Position numbers and translations under genes: made by a program. The notes under the pieces were generated by a model, which saw nothing but the letters and a program-made list of their open reading frames with translations, made no database searches and had not been told where the DNA came from. From Reinekea forsetii (lineage in GTDB: Bacteria > Pseudomonadota > Gammaproteobacteria > Pseudomonadales > Natronospirillaceae), in NCBI RefSeq assembly GCF_002795845.1, contig NZ_CP011797.1, positions 581,501 to 645,500 of the forward strand: 64,000 bases of DNA, given 5' to 3'. Shown here piece by piece: positions 52,677 through 62,990 of this stretch. Positions within the stretch are counted from its first letter, which is position 1, and each line of letters opens with the position of its first letter.

Positions 52677-55600
52677 ATGTTAGTTAATAAATTATCTTTA
52701 GGGCATTTTCTTTTATCGGTTTTTGGTTTGCTTGCATCGGTCTCAATCGGCGCACAAACCACCATTGTGTCAGACCAGGGGGCGCTGACAAGCGACAATC
52801 TGGTCGCGCTGGATATCGCCGCACCCGATCGCTCGGCACAGTGGGAGGCTAACCAACTTATAGTAAAATTCAAGGGTAGCGCTCCTTTCGCCGCGGCAGC
52901 CAACCGCGCCGGTCCGGTCAGCCCAGCGTCCAGCCCATCCGTCGCGGGCGAACTATTGGCCCAACATCAAGCCCGAGTGCTGGACCAATTTAAGCTGAAT
53001 TCGATCGACTCTGCGTTGCCCGACGGACTGCCGGTTGCCGTACGACTGGCCGCCTCGTCAATCGAAGAGCGAGTGTATTTATTGGAGGTCGACAGCGCCG
53101 ATGTGAATCCTTTAGCTCAAGCGCTTCAAGCCAGCGGCGAGGTTGAATACGCTGAACCCAATTATCTCTACTATGTGACCATGACCCCCAATGACCCCCT
53201 TTACGATAACGGTAATAATCCAGCTTTATGGGGTTTAAACGCCATTCATGCCAATCAGGCTTGGGACCAAACCAGTGGTGCTGGCGCCATTGTGGCGGTG
53301 ATCGATACGGGTTTGTATCTGGATCATCCCGACATTCGCGACAATGTTTGGCTCAATGTTGATGAAATCGCCAACAATGGTATTGATGACGATCGCAACG
53401 GTAAGGTCGATGACACCCACGGTTGGGATTTTGCCAACTCAGACAATTCGCCCAGCGATGGTTATGGTCATGGCACTCATGTGTCCGGCACCATTGCGGC
53501 AACCGGTAACAACGGCGTCGGTATTATCGGGGTCGCCCATGGCGCCAAAATCATGCCGTTAAAAGCGCTGCGTGACGATGGTGGCGGCTCGGCCTTCAAT
53601 ATTGCCCTAGCGATCAATTATGCAGCCGATAATCGAGCCGATGTTATCAATATGAGTCTTGCTGGCCAGGGGTTTTCCAGTACGCTCGAGCAGGCGGTCA
53701 CACGCGCTCTGGTTATGGATGTGGTAGTGATTGCCGCCGCTGGCAACAACATGATCAACTCACAGTATCTCTACCCGGCTAATATACCCGGTCTGATCAG
53801 TGTGGGCTCGGTGGCCAATGTGACCGGCGCCTTGCCGACCCTATCCACCTTTTCGAACACTGGTCCCGACATCGATTTGGTGGCGCCGGGCAGTAATATC
53901 TTGTCATTAAAAAATGATGGTGGATATAAAACCTCGAGCGGAACCTCCATGGCGGCACCCCACGTCGCCGGACTCGCCGCGCTGATTCGCGCGAAATATC
54001 CTGATCTAACACCGGCTCAAGTACGCGCCTTATTGGTCAGCACCACCACCGACCTGACCAGTAGCGGCGGCCTGCCGGGTTGGGACGATATATACGGTCA
54101 CGGACTGATTAACGCGCAGGCAGCCCTGCAGGCCAGCCCAGAGCGTATCACCGCAGCCCCCTTTATCTTCAGCCCCGCTATTAATCTGCCGGCCGGGGAG
54201 AGCATTCAATTGAATGGTCCGGTGGTTATACAGGGCTCAACGGTCGGCGTAATGGGCTCACATATCGGTCATTATGAAATAGCCGTGGCTAAAAAAGAGA
54301 GCGAAGCGCTGCAATTCGAGACCATCTTTACGGCCGAAGACAGCGTAATACGGGGCAATTTAGGCACTTGGGACACCACGGCCTTCAGTAACGGCACCTA
54401 TCTAGTGCGCCTGCGCGTCGTCGATCAGGCCGGTCTGCAGGCCGATGTATATCAGCGCGTGTATCTGGACAATACCCTCGCCAATGGTTGGCCCGCTCTG
54501 GTGTCGGGCTGGTTAGGTCATCCGGCGGGCAGCACCGAGGGTAGAGTTCCAGCCAGAACACCGGCGCTGATCGATCTCGATGGCAATGGCGATTTAGAGA
54601 TACTGACCGTTCAAAACGACCGAGGATGGCACCGAAATGTCTTTGCTTGGCACCACGACGGATCGCGCTTCGGATCCTATGCATTTGCCAGCCCGGAGGT
54701 CACTGAAATAGTCACCCCGATCACCCTAGCCGATGTCGATGGGGATACTCAGGACGACATAATCTTTGGCGCGCGTCAGGTGTCAGTCGGCGGTATGGAT
54801 TCGATTTTTGCCTATAACCTAGAGGGGCAATTGTTACCCGGCTTCCCGGCGGGCTGGTCGGGTGATCGCTATCCGAACCTGACCACGGTAACTACCCTTT
54901 ATGATCGCGTCGTCGCGGCCGACCTTAATGGCGATGGTAAGAGCGAGTTGATTGTGCAGAAGCTTGACTGGAACAATGGTGGTGCGACCCATTACACCTG
55001 GAAGGTAATGGTGATCGGTCCAGACGGCGCCATCACTCAGGGTTGGCCGAAAGAGGTGTTCTTTGCCAACCTTTCGCAATTGTATGCCAATGCGGGCGGA
55101 ACCGGAGCCCTGCGCCAACTGGTGGTTGCCGACTGGAATTATGATGGCCTGCTCGATGTCATCGCAATTTGGCCCAATATAGACAGCGGTGTGCATGCCC
55201 GGGTGTTCAGTGCCAATGGTGTTGAATTAGGCCGAATCAACTTTGCGACTTCGGTACTGAACGATGTGCGGTCGCCGATTGTCGTCGATTTGGATCAGGA
55301 TGGTGAAGTTGAGTATCTTGTCCATGTTGGCAATAATCTCTACGCCTACAGTATGGGTGGTGCAATCAAGTCGGGTTGGCCGGTCGCCATTGACTCCTCC
55401 ACCTCGCCCTATGGCGGTGACTTCGGGATCCGGGCTACCGACTTGATTGTTTCCGACATCGACAACAGCGGTGACTTGGAATTGATCCTATCCTCTTCCG
55501 AAGAAACCATGATACTAAACAGCGATGGCTCGCTGCGTCAGCCGATCTTTATTCTAAAGCGCAATGGCGGCTTGGACTTTACGGCCCGCACCACCGATAT

Positions 55601-56528
55601 GGATTCCATCGACGGTCAGGGCTTGTTCTATGGCGGCATGAACGCCGAGAATTCCTTGCAAGCTCGGTCGCTGGATGGCAGCTTGCTGGAGAACTGGCCC
55701 AAACAGGTTGTGCCCATCTCCGGTGGCGTGGCGATCGGCGATCTGGACCAAGACGGTCAGGCCGAAGCCGTTGCGCACTCAATGGATGGCTTTCTCTATG
55801 TCTGGCATCTTGACTCCCATAGCGCCAGCGCGCAAGCCTCCCAAAGCTGGCCGGTGTTGAACGGCAATGCCGCGCAAACCCGTGCCATCTACTCGGATTC
55901 GGTCAACTTGCCCGGCTGTGTCGCGCAATTTAACGGTTTAAATGTGCGCGGCAGTTTTAATGATTGGGGTAATACGGCCATGATATGGAACCCGAACAGC
56001 TGTGTTTGGCAGGCCAACGTGACGGCCGTTGCTGGCGCCAACTTGCGCTTTAAGTTCGACCGCTTCGGTGACTGGAGCGAGAACTATGGCGACACCAACG
56101 GCGACCGAATTGCCGAGCTGGGCGGCGGCGACATTCCGCTCGATGCCGGCGCGGGCAGCTACACCATTCGCCTCGATGACCAAAGCCTGGCCTACAGCCT
56201 GGAATCGGTTGAGTCGATGCCCAACTCAGCAGCCCTGTCATTGCGTTGCGATAACGGTTACACCGACTTTGGCACCAGCGTCTATATCGCCGGTAATCAT
56301 CCGGCCTTGGGGAACTGGACGATCAAGAGCGAGCTAAAACTGGTGCCGGCCAACTACCCAAGCTGGAGCGCGACGGTAGAAAATCTGCCGGCGGGAACCG
56401 ACTTCGAATGGAAGTGCGTTAAGGCCGATGAGCAGAGCCTGGCCGTGGTGCAATGGCAAGTCGGTGGCAACAATACCGCGACGACCGGCAGCGATGGCAG
56501 CGTGACCGAGACCAACGGGTCCTTTTAG
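52677..56528 (+). CDS. Secreted subtilisin-like protease with FG-GAP/VCBS-like and starch-binding domains
   Basis: 1283 residues, signal peptide through VSIGAQ, doubled Shine-Dalgarno. Residues about 55-165 resemble an I9-type propeptide. The S8 domain (about 185-490) has all catalytic parts: Asp210 (AVIDTGLYLDHPD), His265 (GYGHGTHVSGT), oxyanion Asn357 (AAAGNN) and Ser424 (SSGTSMAAPHVAG). The middle (about 600-1070) has FG-GAP/VCBS-like beta-propeller repeats (IDLDGNGDLEILTVQND, LADVDGDTQDDIIFGARQV, VDLDQDGEVEYLVHVGNNL). Two C-terminal carbohydrate-binding-like domains follow: about 1079-1178 (VRGSFNDWGNTAMIW, resembling glycogen/starch-binding E-set modules) and about 1186-1283 (VYIAGNHPALGNWTIKS, CBM20-like). 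Likely degrades protein bound to polysaccharide outside the cell. Confidence 0.85.
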   Translation: MLVNKLSLGHFLLSVFGLLASVSIGAQTTIVSDQGALTSDNLVALDIAAPDRSAQWEANQLIVKFKGSAPFAAAANRAGPVSPASSPSVAGELLAQHQARVLDQFKLNSIDSALPDGLPVAVRLAASSIEERVYLLEVDSADVNPLAQALQASGEVEYAEPNYLYYVTMTPNDPLYDNGNNPALWGLNAIHANQAWDQTSGAGAIVAVIDTGLYLDHPDIRDNVWLNVDEIANNGIDDDRNGKVDDTHGWDFANSDNSPSDGYGHGTHVSGTIAATGNNGVGIIGVAHGAKIMPLKALRDDGGGSAFNIALAINYAADNRADVINMSLAGQGFSSTLEQAVTRALVMDVVVIAAAGNNMINSQYLYPANIPGLISVGSVANVTGALPTLSTFSNTGPDIDLVAPGSNILSLKNDGGYKTSSGTSMAAPHVAGLAALIRAKYPDLTPAQVRALLVSTTTDLTSSGGLPGWDDIYGHGLINAQAALQASPERITAAPFIFSPAINLPAGESIQLNGPVVIQGSTVGVMGSHIGHYEIAVAKKESEALQFETIFTAEDSVIRGNLGTWDTTAFSNGTYLVRLRVVDQAGLQADVYQRVYLDNTLANGWPALVSGWLGHPAGSTEGRVPARTPALIDLDGNGDLEILTVQNDRGWHRNVFAWHHDGSRFGSYAFASPEVTEIVTPITLADVDGDTQDDIIFGARQVSVGGMDSIFAYNLEGQLLPGFPAGWSGDRYPNLTTVTTLYDRVVAADLNGDGKSELIVQKLDWNNGGATHYTWKVMVIGPDGAITQGWPKEVFFANLSQLYANAGGTGALRQLVVADWNYDGLLDVIAIWPNIDSGVHARVFSANGVELGRINFATSVLNDVRSPIVVDLDQDGEVEYLVHVGNNLYAYSMGGAIKSGWPVAIDSSTSPYGGDFGIRATDLIVSDIDNSGDLELILSSSEETMILNSDGSLRQPIFILKRNGGLDFTARTTDMDSIDGQGLFYGGMNAENSLQARSLDGSLLENWPKQVVPISGGVAIGDLDQDGQAEAVAHSMDGFLYVWHLDSHSASAQASQSWPVLNGNAAQTRAIYSDSVNLPGCVAQFNGLNVRGSFNDWGNTAMIWNPNSCVWQANVTAVAGANLRFKFDRFGDWSENYGDTNGDRIAELGGGDIPLDAGAGSYTIRLDDQSLAYSLESVESMPNSAALSLRCDNGYTDFGTSVYIAGNHPALGNWTIKSELKLVPANYPSWSATVENLPAGTDFEWKCVKADEQSLAVVQWQVGGNNTATTGSDGSVTETNGSF

Positions 56529-56555
56529 CAGGCAATAGCGACCTGGGTGACATTG

Positions 56556-56583
56556 AAAAAAGCGCCATTCGGCGCTTTTTTTT
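56556..56583. terminator. Bidirectional terminator between subtilase and dehydrogenase genes
   Basis: AAAAAAGCGCC-ATTC-GGCGCTTTTTTTT: GCGCC/GGCGC stem flanked by A and T runs so it can end transcripts from both sides. Confidence 0.88.
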
Positions 56584-56644
56584 ATGCCGGATCGGCGTTT
56601 CGGATCACCTTAGCTTAACCACCTTTGGCGCTGCAGACCCGCGC

Positions 56645-58141
56645 TTACAGCTTGATCCAGGTGGCCTTTAGTTCGCTGTACTTATCGAAAGCATGGAGTG
56701 ACTTATCCCGGCCATTGCCGCTCTGCTTATAGCCGCCGAAGGGTGCGGTCATATCACCACCATCGTATTGGTTGACCCAAACCGACCCGGCGCGCAAACC
56801 ACGGGCAAAGCGATGGGCTCGGCCCAAGTTGCCGGTCCAGACGCTGGCCGCTAGGCCATAGATGGAATCATTAGCGATGCGCAGGGCCTCGGCTTCATCA
56901 TGGAAACGGATCACGGCCAAGACCGGACCAAAAATTTCTTCTTGGGCAATTACCATACCGTTGGTGACGTCTTCGAAGACCGTTGGTTGCACAAACAGGC
57001 CGCCGCCGACTGGGCTTACTTGCTGGCCGCCCATCGTCAAACGAGCACCTTGCTTGCTGCCTTGTGCAATATACCGCATGACTCGCGCCAGTTGCGGTTG
57101 ATCAACGATGGCGCCGACATTGGTAGATGGATCGAGCGGGTTGCCCGGTTGCCAGCCCGTAACGGCGGCACGTACCTTGGCCATAAAGGCAACGGCAATG
57201 CTCGCCTCGACCAGTAATCTCGAACCGGCGGTGCAGACTTCGCCGGCGTTGTAGCAGATCGCGGCGGCTGCGGCGATGGCTGCGGCATCGAGATCCGGCG
57301 CATCGGCAAAAACCACATTGGCTGACTTGCCACCGGCCTCAGTCCAGACCCGCTTAAGGTTGGATTCGCCAGCGTATATCATCAGTTGTTTGGCAATGGC
57401 GGTGGAGCCGGTAAACACCAACGTATCGACGTCCATATGCAGCGCCAAGGCCTTGCCAGCGGTATGGCCGTAACCGGGTAGGACGTTAAAGACGCCATCG
57501 GGAATGCCGGCTTGCTGAGCCAGGGCCGCGAGCCGAAGCGCGGTCAGGGGTGATTTTTCCGAGGGTTTCAGAATAAAGCTGTTGCCCATGGCCAGGGCCG
57601 GGGAGAATTTCCAAGCTGCCATGATCATGGGGAAGTTCCACGGCACGATTGCGGCGACGACACCGACAGCTTCTCGGGTGACCATGCCTACCTCACCGGG
57701 ACCGGTGGGTGCAATTTCGTCATAAATCTTATCGACCGCTTCGGCGGTCCAACGCAGCGCGCGCACCGTGCCATTGATGTCGACGGTGCGGGAATCACCG
57801 ATAGGCTTGCCCATGTCGAGCGTTTCGAGCAGAGCCAGTTCGTCGGCGTTAGCATCGATCAGGTCGGCGAACCGTAACAGGATTGTTTTTCGCGCGGCCG
57901 GTGCCAAGCCCGACCAGACGCCAGACTCAAAGGCAGCCCGTGCTGCGGCAACGGCTAAATCGGCATCAGCCTCTGTGCAAGAGGCCACCTGGCAAAGGAT
58001 GCGTTGATCGATCGGTGAGACGCAGGCAAAGGTGCCCCCGTCGACGGCATCGACATACTGGCCATTAATAAAGGCGCGACCTTCCGCCACCAAGTTGTTG
58101 GCTGAAGCTTGCCAAAATTCGAGATTCTGGACATTTGCCAT
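56645..58141 (-). CDS. puuC: PuuC-like aldehyde dehydrogenase
   Basis: 498 residues from ATG 58141 (TTGGAGC); an in-frame start at 58186 adds 15 unlikely residues. NAD(P)-dependent ALDH fold: AAIVPWNFPMIMAAWKFSPA, FTGSTAIAKQLM, the catalytic Glu region RVWTEAGGKSANVVFADAP and catalytic Cys in NAGEVCTAGSRLLVE. Resembles gamma-glutamyl-gamma-aminobutyraldehyde or aminoaldehyde dehydrogenase of putrescine catabolism. Divergent from a BauA-like transaminase, sharing a 241-base promoter region. Confidence 0.83.
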   Translation of the reverse strand: MANVQNLEFWQASANNLVAEGRAFINGQYVDAVDGGTFACVSPIDQRILCQVASCTEADADLAVAAARAAFESGVWSGLAPAARKTILLRFADLIDANADELALLETLDMGKPIGDSRTVDINGTVRALRWTAEAVDKIYDEIAPTGPGEVGMVTREAVGVVAAIVPWNFPMIMAAWKFSPALAMGNSFILKPSEKSPLTALRLAALAQQAGIPDGVFNVLPGYGHTAGKALALHMDVDTLVFTGSTAIAKQLMIYAGESNLKRVWTEAGGKSANVVFADAPDLDAAAIAAAAAICYNAGEVCTAGSRLLVEASIAVAFMAKVRAAVTGWQPGNPLDPSTNVGAIVDQPQLARVMRYIAQGSKQGARLTMGGQQVSPVGGGLFVQPTVFEDVTNGMVIAQEEIFGPVLAVIRFHDEAEALRIANDSIYGLAASVWTGNLGRAHRFARGLRAGSVWVNQYDGGDMTAPFGGYKQSGNGRDKSLHAFDKYSELKATWIKL

Positions 58142-58291
58142 AAACGGGTGCTCCAATATTCGCAACGATTGAGTAGGCTGCAACATACTGCAAAAGGGTC
58201 ATTAAATTCAATACAGTGCAGACAATAAAGTTTGCTCTTCGCAGCTGCTGGCATGGTTGATCGGGGATTGAGAGTCTGTCAGAGATATTTT

Positions 58292-58348
58292 ACATAAAGG
58301 CCGACTTTTGGCTTGATGTTTTTTATTATTGACATAAAATCGGCCATA
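58292..58348. promoter_or_regulatory. Inverted repeat between aldehyde dehydrogenase and transaminase genes
   Basis: Words ACATAAAGGCCGA (58292-58304) and ACATAAAATCGGCC (58332-58345) form an inverted GGCCGA/TCGGCC pair and a shared ACATAAA direct repeat; TTGACA overlaps the second. A shared regulator site is plausible. Confidence 0.35.
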
Positions 58349-58382
58349 TCTGTTCAATATATTAAACACTAAGGTTGCCCTT

Positions 58383-59699
58383 ATGTCCCAGTCTCCCCGG
58401 TCCAGTCTCGATGCTTTTTGGATGCCCTTTAGCGCTAATCGTCAATTTAAAAGCAAGCCACGTATGATGGTCTCGGCCAAGGGCATGTATTACCAGTCCG
58501 ATGATGGCCGACAGATTCTTGATGGTACGGCTGGCCTCTGGTGCAGCAACGCCGGGCACGGCCGCAGCGAGATCTCTGCCGCAGTGAGTCGACAGATTGA
58601 CCAGCTCGACTTCGCACCCACCTTTCAGATGGGTCATCCGCTCGCCTTTGAGTTGGCCAATCGGCTGGTGGATATGAGTCCACCCGGGCTGGACCATGTG
58701 TTTTTTACCAATTCAGGCTCCGAAGCGGTCGATACGGCGCTGAAAATCGCCTTGGCCTATCACAAGGCAAAAGGGGACAGCGGTCGTACGCGCTTGATCG
58801 GACGAGAAAAGGGTTATCACGGCACCGGTTTTGGTGGTATCTCGGTCGGCGGACTAGTGAATAATAGACGTTCGTTCGGGCCCTTGTTGGCCGGTGTCGA
58901 TCACCTTAAACACGCCTGGACCGCCGGCAGTGAATTCACTCAGGGTTTGCCCTTGCACGGTGCCGACCTAGCGGATGAATTAGAGGGTATGATCGCCTTA
59001 CATGGCGGCGAAACGATCGCGGCGGTGATCGTCGAACCGATCGTCGGTTCCGGTGGGGTCTGGATGCCGCCGGTCGGCTATTTAGAGCGTCTGCGCGCGA
59101 TCACCCAGCAGCACGGTATCGTGTTGATCTTTGACGAAGTGATTACCGGTTATGGCCGAATCGGCGATGCCTTTGCGGCAACCCGCTTTGGCGTTACCCC
59201 CGATATTATTACCTCAGCCAAGGGCTTAACCAACGGTGCCATCCCGATGGGTGCGGTCTTTGTTGCCGACTTTATGCACCAGGCCTTTATGCAGGGTCCG
59301 GAACAGATCATCGAACTGTTTCATGGCTATACCTATTCCGGTCACCCGGTCGCTGCGGCGGCGGGTCTAGCAACCCTCGATATCTACGCAGCAGAGGGTC
59401 TGTTTAATAAGGCCTATGAACTGGGCGATTATTTCCAGGCCCAGCTGCACAGTTTGGCCGAGTTTGATGTGTTGAAGGATATCCGCAACTTCGGCCTGGT
59501 GGGTGCGCTTGAATTTAAGCCCGGCGCGCAGTTCGGCGCGCGCGGTTACCAGGTATTTGAGCACTGCTTTTGGCAGGGCAATGCCTTGGTGCGCTGCACC
59601 GGCGATACCATTGCGGTGTCTCCGCCACTGATCCTCTCTAAGGAGCATATCGATGAGCTTATTGGTGCCTTACGCGCGGCCGTTAAAACGCTCTATTAA
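58383..59699 (+). CDS. bauA: Omega-amino acid aminotransferase (BauA-like)
   Basis: 438 residues, class III PLP-dependent transaminase. LDAFWMPFSANRQFKSKPRM, GTAGLWCSNAGHGRSEISAA, TNSGSEAVDTALKIALAYHK, LIFDEVITGYGRIGDAFAA and the PLP-lysine loop TSAKGLTNGAIPMGA resemble beta-alanine:pyruvate transaminase BauA. It may transfer amino groups from beta-alanine, GABA or putrescine to pyruvate; the surrounding polyamine genes favour polyamine products. The specific donor is inferred. Confidence 0.83.
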   Translation: MSQSPRSSLDAFWMPFSANRQFKSKPRMMVSAKGMYYQSDDGRQILDGTAGLWCSNAGHGRSEISAAVSRQIDQLDFAPTFQMGHPLAFELANRLVDMSPPGLDHVFFTNSGSEAVDTALKIALAYHKAKGDSGRTRLIGREKGYHGTGFGGISVGGLVNNRRSFGPLLAGVDHLKHAWTAGSEFTQGLPLHGADLADELEGMIALHGGETIAAVIVEPIVGSGGVWMPPVGYLERLRAITQQHGIVLIFDEVITGYGRIGDAFAATRFGVTPDIITSAKGLTNGAIPMGAVFVADFMHQAFMQGPEQIIELFHGYTYSGHPVAAAAGLATLDIYAAEGLFNKAYELGDYFQAQLHSLAEFDVLKDIRNFGLVGALEFKPGAQFGARGYQVFEHCFWQGNALVRCTGDTIAVSPPLILSKEHIDELIGALRAAVKTLY

Positions 59700-59822
59700 A
59701 CCAGACTGGCGCAAGCTGGATGCTGTTATGCCTGCGTCGCAACGGCCTTATGGGTTAGGTGCAGAAAGATATATAGAATGTCTTTAGCCTGGCCGATGCT
59801 AAGATACCCGCCGATATTTATC

Positions 59823-59852
59823 ACGGCCCAGCCGATCTAGGCCATGGGCCGT
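59823..59852. promoter_or_regulatory. Inverted repeat before the PuuB-like gene
   Basis: ACGGCCCA (59823-59830) and TGGGCCGT (59845-59852) are exact inverted repeats with a 14-base spacer, 40 bases before the start. Candidate regulatory site. Confidence 0.35.
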
Positions 59853-59891
59853 TCCAGCACATAACAGTCTATGTCACGACGAGGCCTAACG

Positions 59892-61178
59892 ATGACCCAA
59901 CGCACGCCCCATACCGGTTCCTATTACGCGGCTACCCGAAACGATACGCAGGAACGAGCGATTCTCAGTGACTCGATCGACGCGGATGTGTGTATCGTCG
60001 GTGCGGGCTTTACCGGTATCTCCAGTGCCCTGCATCTGGCAGAGGCCGGTTACAAGGTAGTCGTGCTAGAAGCGGCGCGCATCGGTTTCGGTGCCAGCGG
60101 GCGCAATGGTGGTCAGCTGGTCAACAGCTACAGCCGCGACCTCGACGTGATCGAAAAAAATTATGGTCCAGAATTGGCCCAAATGCTTGGCGCCATGGCC
60201 TTCGAAGGCGGTCGCATTATTCGTGAACGAATAAGCCAATACGATATTCAATGTGACTTTAAGCCGGGCGGTATCTATGCCGCCTTGAATCCCAAGCAGA
60301 TGCACGCGCTGCAAGACCAAAAGGCGCTCTGGGAACGTCACGGACACAGCGGATTGACCTTGCTCGACCGGGCCGCAATCCGCGCCGAAATCGCTTCCGA
60401 TGCCTATGTTGGCGGACTATTCGACCCGACCGGTGGCCATGTTCAACCGCTCAACCTGCTCTTGGGTGAGGTGGCCGCATTTGAAGGGCTGGGCGGGCAA
60501 GTCTTTGAGGACTCCAAGGTCATCGAGATCGAGCGCAGTACTCGGCCCGTGGTGAAAACCGCCCAGGGTCAGGTCACGGCCAACTATGTTTTGTTGGCTG
60601 GTAATGCCTACATGGATCAACTGGTGCCCGAATTGGCCGCCAAATCGATGCCCTGCGGTACGCAGATCGTCGCGACTGAGGTGCTCGATCCAGACGTCGC
60701 CCGATCCCTGCTGCCCAACCAATACTGTGTCGAAGACTGTAACTACAAGCTCGACTATTATCGGGTGACCGGTGACAACCGTCTGTTGTACGGCGGTGGC
60801 GTGACTTACGGCGGCGGCGACCCGGCCTCGATCGAAACCTTTATGCGCCGTCAGATGGAAACAACCTTCCCCCAGTTAAAAGGCGTTAAGTTTGATTACG
60901 CCTGGGGTGGCGACTTCCTCTTGACCATGAGTCGGCTGCCGCAGTTTGGCCGTCTGACCGACACCATCCTCTATGCGCAAGGCTACAGCGGTCACGGTGT
61001 GACGACGACGCACCTGGCCGGTCGATTGGTGTGCGAGGCGATCCAGGGGCATCCGCAACGCTTCGATGCCTTCGCCAAATTGAAACATTTTCCGTTCCCC
61101 GGGGGTCGCTTGCTGCGCACGCCCTATACTGCGCTCGGCGCGCTCTATTATGGCTTGCGCGATAAGTTCGGCCTCTAG
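59892..61178 (+). CDS. puuB: PuuB-like FAD-dependent amine oxidoreductase
   Basis: 428 residues from ATG 59892 (GAGGCC Shine-Dalgarno). FAD motif VCIVGAGFTGISSALHLAEA, GRNGGQLVNSYSRDLDVIEK (the DAO-family G-x-N-G-G loop), and RLPQFGRLTDTILYAQGYSG. Close to gamma-glutamylputrescine oxidoreductase PuuB, which makes gamma-glutamyl-gamma-aminobutyraldehyde for PuuC. No PuuA or PuuD in this window. Follows the transaminase in the same direction with its own leader. Confidence 0.82.
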   Translation: MTQRTPHTGSYYAATRNDTQERAILSDSIDADVCIVGAGFTGISSALHLAEAGYKVVVLEAARIGFGASGRNGGQLVNSYSRDLDVIEKNYGPELAQMLGAMAFEGGRIIRERISQYDIQCDFKPGGIYAALNPKQMHALQDQKALWERHGHSGLTLLDRAAIRAEIASDAYVGGLFDPTGGHVQPLNLLLGEVAAFEGLGGQVFEDSKVIEIERSTRPVVKTAQGQVTANYVLLAGNAYMDQLVPELAAKSMPCGTQIVATEVLDPDVARSLLPNQYCVEDCNYKLDYYRVTGDNRLLYGGGVTYGGGDPASIETFMRRQMETTFPQLKGVKFDYAWGGDFLLTMSRLPQFGRLTDTILYAQGYSGHGVTTTHLAGRLVCEAIQGHPQRFDAFAKLKHFPFPGGRLLRTPYTALGALYYGLRDKFGL

Positions 61179-61357
61179 GCTTAGGCTCTTTTTCGCGAGA
61201 CGTTCTATCAGGCCTATCCAGCCTAGCCTAAGGTGGATTTTTGTCTATTTTATAACCAACCCCTATCGACATTGGGCGCACCTTTCTTTATAGTCGCCGC
61301 CCCTTGCGTCGGCTTAAGCCGACGCGGCCCAATTTGCCTCTTCCCAGGATAAATTCA

Positions 61358-62962
61358 GTGATATCTACCGCAAACATCACCATGCAGTTCGGCGCCGAGC
61401 CACTTTTTGAAAACATTTCCGCCAAATTTGGACACGGTCATCGGTATGGCTTAATTGGAGCGAACGGTTGCGGTAAGTCTACCTTTATGAAAATCCTCAG
61501 CGGCGAGCTGACGCCGACCTCGGGTAATGTGTCGATCACCCCAGGCGATCGCATCGGTAATTTGAGCCAGGATCAGTTTGCTTTCGAAGAGTACTCGGTT
61601 GTCGATGCGGTTATCATGGGCGACGTCGGCCTGTGGAAAGTGAAGCAGGCGCGCGATCGAATTTACGCCAAGCCCGATATGACCGAGGCCGATGGTATGG
61701 CTGTGGCCGAATTGGAAATTGAATTTGCCGAAATGGATGGCTACACCGCCGAGAGCCGTGCCGGCGAAATTCTGTTGCAGGCCGGTATCGATGAGTCGTT
61801 CCACTTTGGTTTGATGAAGCAGGTAGCACCGGGTTGGAAGCTCCGGGTGTTATTGGCTCAGGCCCTGTTTGCCAATCCGGATATCCTGTTGCTCGACGAA
61901 CCGACCAACAACTTGGACATCCATACTATTAACTGGTTGGCCGATGTCCTCAATCAGCGCAAATGCACCATGATCATTATTTCGCACGATCGACACTTTT
62001 TGAACTCGGTCTGTACCCATATGGCCGATATCGATTATGGCGAATTGCGCGTCTATCCGGGTAACTACGAAGCCTACACCGCGGCATCGTCGCTGATTCA
62101 AGAGCAGCTGTTAACCGAAAATGCTAAGAAAAGCGCTGAGATCGACGAGTTACAAAGCTTTGTCAATCGCTTCTCGGCGAACGCCTCCAAGGCCAAACAG
62201 GCCAGTTCGCGCGCCAAGAAGATGGACAAGATCAAGCTCGACGAGGTGAAATCCTCCAGCCGTGCGACGCCGAGCATCAGCCTGAAGCAAGACAAGAAGC
62301 TCTATCGTCAGGCGCTGGTGCTGGAAGACTTGAGTCATGGCTTCGACCAGTCATCGCTGTTTGACAACGGCAACCTTATTTTGGAAGCCGGCGCTAAGCT
62401 GGCGGTGATCGGCGAAAACGGCGCCGGTAAGACGACCTTCTTGCGTTGCCTGATCGGCGATCTGCAGGCCAACGGCGGGGTGGTCAAATGGGCCGAAAAC
62501 GCCACCATCGGTTATTGCCCGCAGGACAGCACCGAAGACTTCAACTGTGACCTAACCCTGTTTGACTGGATGTCGCAATGGCGTACGCCCAAGCACGATG
62601 ATCTGATGATTCGCGGCATGCTCGGTCGTCTGCTGTTTACCGCCGATGACTTCAATAAAAAAGCCAAGGTCTGCTCCGGTGGTGAGAAAAACCGTCTGCT
62701 CTTTGGTAAATTGATGATGATGGACATCAACGTCCTGATCATGGATGAGCCAACCAACCACTTGGACATCGAAGCTATTGAAGCGCTCAACGTTGCCTTG
62801 AAGGAATTCGATGGCACCCTGATCTTCGTCAGCCATGACCGCGCGTTCGTCTCCTCTTTGGCGACTCGAGTGATTGAAATAACCGATCGGGAAGTGATTA
62901 ACTTCCAGGGCACCTATGATGAATACTTGGCCAGCCAAGAAGCCAAACGGCGTGTTGCTTAA
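61358..62962 (+). CDS. ybiT: ABC-F family ATPase, YbiT type
   Basis: 534 residues from GTG 61358 (CAGGA Shine-Dalgarno), matching the E. coli N-terminus better than the longer frame from 61304. Two ABC domains without membrane parts: ANCG Walker [10 protein letters not shown], first signature [24 protein letters not shown] in the second, [15 protein letters not shown] and [15 protein letters not shown]. The inter-domain linker [20 protein letters not shown] is characteristic of this translation-associated subgroup. It likely acts on ribosomes to ease stalling. Confidence 0.93.
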   Translation: MISTANITMQFGAEPLFENISAKFGHGHRYGLIGANGCGKSTFMKILSGELTPTSGNVSITPGDRIGNLSQDQFAFEEYSVVDAVIMGDVGLWKVKQARDRIYAKPDMTEADGMAVAELEIEFAEMDGYTAESRAGEILLQAGIDESFHFGLMKQVAPGWKLRVLLAQALFANPDILLLDEPTNNLDIHTINWLADVLNQRKCTMIIISHDRHFLNSVCTHMADIDYGELRVYPGNYEAYTAASSLIQEQLLTENAKKSAEIDELQSFVNRFSANASKAKQASSRAKKMDKIKLDEVKSSSRATPSISLKQDKKLYRQALVLEDLSHGFDQSSLFDNGNLILEAGAKLAVIGENGAGKTTFLRCLIGDLQANGGVVKWAENATIGYCPQDSTEDFNCDLTLFDWMSQWRTPKHDDLMIRGMLGRLLFTADDFNKKAKVCSGGEKNRLLFGKLMMMDINVLIMDEPTNHLDIEAIEALNVALKEFDGTLIFVSHDRAFVSSLATRVIEITDREVINFQGTYDEYLASQEAKRRVA

Positions 62963-62990
62963 CAGGGCACCGGAGCCCTAAAAGTTGGTC

